Source of the DNA: Candidatus Gottesmanbacteria bacterium RIFCSPHIGHO2_01_FULL_46_14
GTDB lineage: Bacteria > Patescibacteriota > Microgenomatia > UBA10105 > UBA927
DNA: 11,206 nucleotides
Assembly: GCA_001780895.1 (NCBI GenBank)
Contig: MFJJ01000011.1
Location: 1-11,206, forward strand
Direction: 5' to 3'
The notes beneath the pieces were generated by a model. That model did no database searches and had not been told where the DNA came from. It saw only the letters and a program-made list of their open reading frames with translations. This document shows, one piece after another, positions 7,244 to 11,206 of this stretch. Numbering within the stretch: position 1 is the first letter of the stretch; each line of letters starts with the position of its first letter. Both the position numbers and the translations under genes were made by a program.

Positions 7244-7928
7244 CAAAGCTTTTTTTCGACGATTCGGATCACTCATTATTCTGTTGGTTTTTATCATCAT
7301 AACGAGCATAGGTATCTATTTTGGGAGTGACTATCTGTTCGCCTTGGAAAATATCGAAGTTGCCCCAGATACGCTCCAAGTCACCGTTAACGAGGATAAA
7401 ATGCCAAAAAATCTGCTTTTTTTTCCCGCCGGCAAAGTTAGGGAAGATATTCTTCGTGATAACCCGATTCTGGCTTCACTCCAATTGAAAAAGAAATTTC
7501 CTCATACGCTTGTCATCATCGCGAAACGCCGGGAACCCATCGCGATCATTCGTTTAGAATCTATTGTCGGTTTGATTGACCGGGAAGGATATATCGTGGG
7601 AATTGACGATGGGACCGCCTTCTTGCCGAGAATAGCTCTTGAGCCTTTCCCGGTAGCAGTGGGTCAGCACGTGATCGACCAATCCGTTCGGGCAGCGCTT
7701 ACCTTGATTGCCGCCTTACCGCAAGAGTATACAGTGCAACAGATAACAAGATTTGATAGACTGTCCATTATGGGAGAACTTGGAGAAATAAACATAATAA
7801 TTCCTCAAGATATTGACCCTGATAATTTTTCGAGTACTTTACAAACAATTCTGTCCGGATTTAGAATAAAAGGAAGCATGCCCACTCGGATTGACCTCCG
7901 ATTTGATAAACCTATTATCCAATTCTAA
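7236..7928 (+). CDS. ftsQ: Cell division protein FtsQ/DivIB
   Basis: FtsQ/DivIB is a bitopic division protein that recruits and regulates the FtsL/FtsB and FtsW/FtsI partners outside the membrane. The 230-residue product has a basic N-terminus (KAFFRRF, 4-10), one membrane helix (about 12-30), then a POTRA-like region with KNLLFFPAGKVREDI (58-72), NPILASLQLKKKFPHTLVI (76-94) and KRREPIAII (97-105). A beta-domain follows, beginning GLIDREGYIV (112-121) and ending in IDLRFDKPIIQF (219-230), the usual FtsQ end. The family is weakly conserved, so identity rests on this architecture plus position between murG and ftsA. ATG at 7236 overlaps the murG stop. A promoter for ftsA is embedded at the 3' end. 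Confidence 0.88.
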   Translation: MHNKAFFRRFGSLIILLVFIIITSIGIYFGSDYLFALENIEVAPDTLQVTVNEDKMPKNLLFFPAGKVREDILRDNPILASLQLKKKFPHTLVIIAKRREPIAIIRLESIVGLIDREGYIVGIDDGTAFLPRIALEPFPVAVGQHVIDQSVRAALTLIAALPQEYTVQQITRFDRLSIMGELGEINIIIPQDIDPDNFSSTLQTILSGFRIKGSMPTRIDLRFDKPIIQF

Positions 7929-7931
7929 AAT
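7903..7931 (+). promoter_or_regulatory. Promoter for ftsA-ftsZ inside the end of ftsQ
   Basis: TTGATA (7903-7908, five of six matches), an exact 17-base spacer and TAAAAT (7926-7931) form a good sigma70-type promoter. The -10 box includes the ftsQ stop codon TAA. Expected initiation is near 7938, about 2 bases before the ftsA ATG at 7940, so the message would be almost leaderless. It would give ftsA and ftsZ expression separate from the upstream wall genes. Confidence 0.55.
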
Positions 7932-7939
7932 ATCTTACT

Positions 7940-9235
7940 ATGGCCCGTGATCAAACAACAGCAGCCATTGATGTTGGGACATCAAAGATAACGACCCTTA
8001 TCGCGTCGATCACAGAAGAGGGAGATGCAAATGTTGTCGGCGTGGCAACGGTACCGTCGCGGGGGCTTCGAAAAGGACAGGTGGTCAACATAGAGGAAGC
8101 CACGGCCGCCATTTCCGGTTCTGTTGATGCAGCGGAACGAATGGCAGGCTCTTCTATTGCCCGCGCATACGTGTCTATCGGCGGAAATCATGTCGCCTCT
8201 ATAAACTCTCACGGTGTGGTAGCCGTGGCTGAACCGGAGAAAGAAATTACCCAAAATGATGTACGCCGGGTCATTGACGCGGCAAAGGCAGTGCAGTTGC
8301 CACAATCGAGAGAGATTCTTCATATACTTCCCCGCGGATATATCGTGGACGGACAGGAGGGCGTGGTGGATCCTGCCGGTATGACGGGCGTTCGCCTTGA
8401 GGTGGATACGCATTTAGTGACGGGAGGAGCGACAGCCATTCGGAATTTAGCTAAATGTGTTGAAGAGTTGGGAATTGAGGTAGCAGGGATGGTGTTTGGA
8501 GGACTTGCAAGCGCTCATGCGACCATTACCGATACCGAAAAAGAATTAGGCGTTGTTCTCGTTGATATCGGTGGTGGAACAACGGATGTGGCTATTTTCG
8601 TCGAAGGTGCCCTTTCGTACTCATCCGTCATTCCCATTGGAGCCATAAACATTTCCAAAGATCTCGCTGCCGGACTTCGGGTGTCGCTCGAAAGCGCCGA
8701 GAAAATAAAATTGCTATTAGGAACGCAGCCGAAAACGCCAGCGATTGCCGAACATAGGGATGGGGTCAAGCAAAAAAAAGCCGGAGAGGATGATGAAATA
8801 GACGTTTCGGGACTCGGACTCGTTGAGGAAATGCGTTCGATTTCCCGTCGAACATTGGTCGAAGGCATCATCAAGCCGCGCTTGAACGAAATATTCACGA
8901 TGGTAGGACTTGAAGTAAAGCGAAGTGGGTTTGGCGGGATGATGCCCTCGGGTGTCGTGATTACCGGTGGCGGTGCACTCACCGTCGGGGCCACCGAGGC
9001 GGCGCGACGAAATTTAGCAATGTCAGTTCATATCGGGACACCCTTGCGGATTCGTGGACTCATTGATGAGATCATGACGCCAGCCTATGCATCTAGTGTG
9101 GGACTTCTGTTGTATGGAGCAAGTCAGCGGCGGGGAGAGGCCGGTGCGGGTGCCATTTCGCGCGGCGCATCGCGGATTCAAATGAAAGGGATTGCGGGAC
9201 GGGTCATTGATCTTATTAAATCTTTTCTGCCCTAA
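7940..9235 (+). CDS. ftsA: Cell division protein FtsA, membrane anchor for FtsZ
   Basis: FtsA is an actin-like ATPase that binds the FtsZ tail and tethers the ring to the membrane. The 431-residue protein shows phosphate-1 AAIDVGTSKI (8-17), a 1C-type subdomain region (RKGQVVNIEEA, 44-54; YVSIGGNHV, 77-85), phosphate-2 LVDIGGGTTDVAIF (207-220), and the adenosine-binding VVITGGGALTVGA (339-351). PAYASSVGLLLYG (381-393) is typical near the end. The last 16 residues (KGIAGRVIDLIKSFLP) form a plausible amphipathic membrane-targeting helix. A charged, lysine/acid-rich stretch at 264-290 is longer and less conserved than the equivalent FtsA loop I recall. ATG at 7940 is 11 bases after ftsQ; ftsZ begins 11 bases after the stop. 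No Shine-Dalgarno motif is seen. Confidence 0.95.
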   Translation: MARDQTTAAIDVGTSKITTLIASITEEGDANVVGVATVPSRGLRKGQVVNIEEATAAISGSVDAAERMAGSSIARAYVSIGGNHVASINSHGVVAVAEPEKEITQNDVRRVIDAAKAVQLPQSREILHILPRGYIVDGQEGVVDPAGMTGVRLEVDTHLVTGGATAIRNLAKCVEELGIEVAGMVFGGLASAHATITDTEKELGVVLVDIGGGTTDVAIFVEGALSYSSVIPIGAINISKDLAAGLRVSLESAEKIKLLLGTQPKTPAIAEHRDGVKQKKAGEDDEIDVSGLGLVEEMRSISRRTLVEGIIKPRLNEIFTMVGLEVKRSGFGGMMPSGVVITGGGALTVGATEAARRNLAMSVHIGTPLRIRGLIDEIMTPAYASSVGLLLYGASQRRGEAGAGAISRGASRIQMKGIAGRVIDLIKSFLP

Positions 9236-9246
9236 TTTGTTTTTCC

Positions 9247-10389
9247 ATGTTAATAAAACCAGATATCGCGCGATTTGCAAAGATTAAAGTCATAGGTATT
9301 GGCGGAGGGGGCGGCAACGCCATCAACTCCATGATGAGTGTTAATCAGATAAACGGCGTGGATTTTTTGGGTGTCAATACCGACGCGCAGGCGTTATTTC
9401 TCTGTCAGTCCCAAACCAAAATTCAAATCGGGGAAAATCTCACACGAGGATTGGGCGCCGGAGGAAATCCGGAGATCGGCAAACAAGCCGCGGAAGAGTC
9501 CCGCGAGAAGCTCAAGGAACACCTGCATGACACCGACATGGTCTTCTTGACGTGTGGTGAAGGCGGAGGAACCGGGACCGGAGCCACACCGATTATTGCC
9601 CAGATAGCCAAAGATTTGGGTGCTCTGACGGTGGCAGTTGTCACTAAGCCGTTTCAATTCGAAGGAACCCGGCGGATGGTGCAAGCTGAAGAGGGAATCG
9701 AAAATCTCAAAGACAAAGTCGATACGCTTATTGTCATTCCAAACCAGCGCATCATGGATGTCATCGACAAAAAGATGACGCTTTTGGAAGCCTTCCGGGT
9801 TGCTGATTCCGTGTTGGGACAGGGAGTTCAGGGAATTTCCGATCTTATTACCATGCCCGGACTTATAAACGTTGATTTTGCCGACGTGCGCGCAATCATG
9901 ACGGGCGCCGGATCGTCTCTCATGGGAATTGGGACGGGAGTTGGGGAAAATAGGGCCGCCACGGCGGCCAGAACCGCCATTTCCTCACCGCTATTGGAAA
10001 TGTCGATTGATGGGGCTAAAGGAGTCCTTTTCAATATTACCGGTGGACCGGATTTGACTATGGCCGAAGTTGATGAGGCGGCTAAACAAATTGCCGCAGC
10101 CGTTGATCCCGATGCCAATATTATCTTCGGAGCTACCATTGATGAACATCTGGTTGATCAGGTAAAAATTTCCGTGATTGCCACCGGTTTTGACGAAACA
10201 AAACGGCGACTTCGCGAGATGACCGGAAGACCCGCGGGTTACGGCGTTCGCCCCACGATGCCACAACCAGCGGCGCCTAGCGATCAGCCGATGCAACCAC
10301 CACAACCCCAACAAACACCAATTGATGATCAGCTTCCCCCCGAAGAAGACGAATTCGACATACCAGCATTTTTGAGGCAGAGGAGTTGA
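9247..10389 (+). CDS. ftsZ: Cell division GTPase FtsZ
   Basis: FtsZ is the tubulin homologue that forms the division ring. The 380-residue protein has IKVIGIGGGGGNAINSM (13-29), NTDAQAL (44-50), IGENLTRGLGAGGNP (61-75), the tubulin signature GGGTGTGA (106-113, preceded by CGE rather than the commoner AGM/AGL), and the T7 synergy loop NVDFADVRAIM (208-218). A proline/glutamine-rich linker (about 328-365) leads to the conserved C-terminal peptide DEFDIPAFLRQR (368-379), which binds FtsA, encoded just upstream. ATG at 9247 is the only start giving the normal short N-terminus. A TAATTT at 9233-9238 could be a weak -10 box, but no good -35 is paired with it. It is the last gene before a 263-base regulatory gap. 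Confidence 0.98.
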   Translation: MLIKPDIARFAKIKVIGIGGGGGNAINSMMSVNQINGVDFLGVNTDAQALFLCQSQTKIQIGENLTRGLGAGGNPEIGKQAAEESREKLKEHLHDTDMVFLTCGEGGGTGTGATPIIAQIAKDLGALTVAVVTKPFQFEGTRRMVQAEEGIENLKDKVDTLIVIPNQRIMDVIDKKMTLLEAFRVADSVLGQGVQGISDLITMPGLINVDFADVRAIMTGAGSSLMGIGTGVGENRAATAARTAISSPLLEMSIDGAKGVLFNITGGPDLTMAEVDEAAKQIAAAVDPDANIIFGATIDEHLVDQVKISVIATGFDETKRRLREMTGRPAGYGVRPTMPQPAAPSDQPMQPPQPQQTPIDDQLPPEEDEFDIPAFLRQRS

Positions 10390-10392
10390 CCG

Positions 10393-10420
10393 TGTATTAA
10401 TGTATTAATACATTAATACA
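10393..10420. repeat. Perfect 28-bp AT-rich palindrome
   Basis: Bases 10393-10420 equal their own reverse complement over all 28 positions. The arms are built from TGTATTAA units: two head-to-tail copies, then the mirrored half ending in TTAATACA. A second palindrome, AAAATATTTT (10421-10430), follows at once. The site begins 3 bases after the ftsZ stop and ends 16 bases before the ileS -35 box. It could be a dimeric regulator's operator. It lacks the GC-rich stem and U-tract of an intrinsic terminator, although as RNA it could form an AT-only hairpin that slows polymerase or protects the ftsZ 3' end. Confidence 0.8.
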
Positions 10421-10465
10421 AAAATATTTTCGGTTATTTACTCAGCATGAAAGAGTTGTTATAAT
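10421..10465 (+). promoter_or_regulatory. ileS promoter with AT-rich upstream element
   Basis: TTTACT (10437-10442, four of six matches), an exact 17-base spacer and a perfect TATAAT (10460-10465) form the best promoter in the window. The predicted start is around A10472, just before the T-box leader. AAAATATTTT (10421-10430) falls at about -51 to -42, where an UP element would contact the RNA polymerase alpha subunits. Confidence 0.75.
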
Positions 10466-10471
10466 TCCTTT

Positions 10472-10646
10472 AGAAATGCGTTTGATCCCGGCAATCACCG
10501 GGAGAGTCCTTTGATAAACTCAGGACGCGCAGAAGGAAGAAATAGCAGTAGACCCTTTCGGGTAAGCCCGTAATAGCAGTAAATGAGAAGCAAAGAAGGT
10601 GGTACCACGGTGAGAGCCGTCCTTTGATAGAATAATCAGGGACGGA
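10472..10646 (+). promoter_or_regulatory. Isoleucine T-box riboswitch of ileS, very short stem I
   Basis: T-box leaders sense uncharged tRNA by codon-anticodon pairing and by binding the tRNA NCCA end. The antiterminator is clear: AAGG (10596-10599) pairs with CCTT (10621-10624), the 7-base bulge UGGUACC (10600-10606) holds the UGGU that pairs with tRNA ACCA, and ACGG (10607-10610) pairs with CCGT (10617-10620) round TGAGAG. A short hairpin, CCCGG (10487-10491) with CCGGG (10498-10502), has the loop CAATCA containing the Ile codon ATC (10494-10496), with A next on the 3' side as usual. Tandem G-A pairs (10484-10485 with 10504-10505) sit below it like a K-turn. A downstream hairpin, ACCC/GGGT (10552-10555/10560-10563), has an alternative CCCG partner at 10567-10570, possibly the stem IIA/B pseudoknot. 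Only about 125 bases lie between start and T-box, too few for a canonical stem I plus stems II and III. The antiterminator is strong; stem I is my hand folding. Confidence 0.85.
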
Positions 10647-10652
10647 TTTTTT
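10617..10652 (+). terminator. Intrinsic terminator of the ileS T-box leader
   Basis: CCGTCC (10617-10622) pairs with GGACGG (10640-10645), and TGAT (10625-10628) with ATCA (10635-10638), around the loop AGAATA. ATTTTTT (10646-10652) follows directly and ends at the ileS ATG. The 5' arm is the same CCGTCCTT used by the antiterminator, so the two structures exclude each other: uncharged tRNA-Ile should favour read-through. This is transcriptional control. Confidence 0.85.
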
Positions 10653-11206
10653 ATGAAAAAAAATCAGTTTGAACCGGTCAATACGCAGGTAAATTTTCCC
10701 GAACTCGAGGAGCGGGTACTTAAGTATTGGAAAGAGCACAAAATTTTTGAAAAGTCTATTGAATCCCGTTCGAAGGATAAAACCTGGACGTTTCTTGATG
10801 GTCCGCCCTTTATCACCGGCCTTCCCCACTACGGCAGTTTACTCTCAAGCATCCCCAAAGACGTATTTCCCAGGTTTTGGACCATGAAAGGCTATCGCGT
10901 CCGTCGCGTGTGGGGATGGGATTGCCATGGCTTGCCGGCAGAAAACAAGGTTGAAAAAAAACTCAAGATTAAGCGAAAAAAAGACATTGAAGAAAAAATC
11001 GGGGTAAAAACGTTTATCGACGAATGCAAGCTCTATGTCAAAGACGTTTCCGGTGAGTGGGAGTGGTACGTGGATCACATCGCCCGCTGGGTGGACTTTA
11101 AAAATGCATATAAAACCATGGATAAACCCTATATGGAAACAGTTATGTGGATTTTTAAGCAGATGTATGACAAAGGACACATATACAAAGGACTGCGTGT
11201 CTCTCT
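10653..11206 (+). CDS. ileS: Isoleucyl-tRNA synthetase, eukaryotic-like type, 5' part
   Basis: IleRS charges tRNA-Ile with isoleucine. The 184 visible residues start MKKNQFEPVN at the ATG immediately after the leader's U-tract and run off the window edge. Class I features are LDGPPFITGLPHYGS (48-62), where HYGS occupies the HIGH motif, then RFWTMKGYRVRRVWGWDCHGLP (74-95) and KVEKKL (99-104). The GLPHYG and GWDxHGLP wording is typical of the eukaryotic-like (type 2) IleRS found in some bacteria, a group often insensitive to mupirocin. The fourth HIGH residue is Ser rather than His. The T-box upstream, with an ATC in its specifier loop and a terminator, independently supports isoleucine specificity. 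The editing domain, KMSKS loop and anticodon-binding domain lie beyond the window. Confidence 0.95.
   Translation, partial: MKKNQFEPVNTQVNFPELEERVLKYWKEHKIFEKSIESRSKDKTWTFLDGPPFITGLPHYGSLLSSIPKDVFPRFWTMKGYRVRRVWGWDCHGLPAENKVEKKLKIKRKKDIEEKIGVKTFIDECKLYVKDVSGEWEWYVDHIARWVDFKNAYKTMDKPYMETVMWIFKQMYDKGHIYKGLRVS

Noticed and set aside
8515..8994. 159-codon open frame on the minus strand opposite ftsA
   Set aside because: Its translation is Ser/Pro/Thr-rich low-complexity, typical of an antisense shadow, and it lies wholly inside a well-supported gene. The 143-codon frame at 7982-8413 is rejected for the same reason.
10393..10430. Palindrome after ftsZ as an intrinsic terminator of the dcw operon
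   Set aside because: The stem has almost no GC pairs and is followed by AAAATATTTT, not a U-run. It is kept as a palindrome of unknown role.
10845..11180. 111-codon minus-strand frame opposite ileS
   Set aside because: It lies opposite the IleRS catalytic region with no recognisable domain or promoter.
1..11206. CRISPR arrays, tRNA or rRNA genes, insertion sequences, phage or defence genes
   Set aside because: Nearly every base is in a recognised housekeeping gene. I saw no spaced repeat array, no tRNA cloverleaf and no transposase or nuclease motifs.

Overview
This window reads as one dense, plus-strand cell-wall and cell-division cluster from a bacterium, followed by an aminoacyl-tRNA synthetase gene with its own riboswitch. 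Small compact genes, overlapping starts and stops, no clear Shine-Dalgarno sequences, a eukaryotic-like isoleucyl-tRNA synthetase and unusual motif variants in MraY, MurG and MurD together suggest a member of the Candidate Phyla Radiation (Patescibacteria), possibly Microgenomates-like. This placement is inference from motif style, not from a search. The standard code is used: TGA ends the metallo-hydrolase, MraY, MurD and FtsZ, in each case where the family should end.

Layout. 1-479: 3' part of a metallo-beta-lactamase-fold hydrolase. 536-1519: FemA/B-type peptidoglycan-bridge aminoacyltransferase. 1542-1901: undecaprenol/diacylglycerol kinase. 1909-2958: mraY. 2955-3740: murI (glutamate racemase). 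3727-5097: murD. 5078-6148: ftsW. 6152-7243: murG. 7236-7928: ftsQ/divIB. 7940-9235: ftsA. 9247-10389: ftsZ. 10390-10652: a 263-base regulatory stretch with a perfect 28-bp AT-rich palindrome, a strong sigma70-type promoter and an isoleucine T-box riboswitch with terminator. 10653-11206: 5' part of ileS.

How the genes work together. The kinase can supply undecaprenyl phosphate, which MraY uses to make lipid I. MurI makes the D-glutamate that MurD adds to the nucleotide precursor. MurG completes lipid II, the FemX-like enzyme may add bridge residues, and FtsW (a SEDS glycosyltransferase) polymerises lipid II at the septum. FtsQ, FtsA and FtsZ assemble the division machine. Compared with the classical dcw order (mraY-murD-ftsW-murG-murC-murB-ddl-ftsQ-ftsA-ftsZ), murC, murB and ddl are absent between murG and ftsQ, and murI is inserted before murD.

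The most notable points are the ileS leader (a T-box whose Ile codon appears to lie in the terminal loop of a very short stem I, yet with a classical transcription terminator, and with a near-copy of the terminator hairpin inside the leader), the palindrome beside it, near-leaderless promoters placed 0-4 bases ahead of femX, dgkA and ftsA, and loss of most of the HHH motif in MraY.
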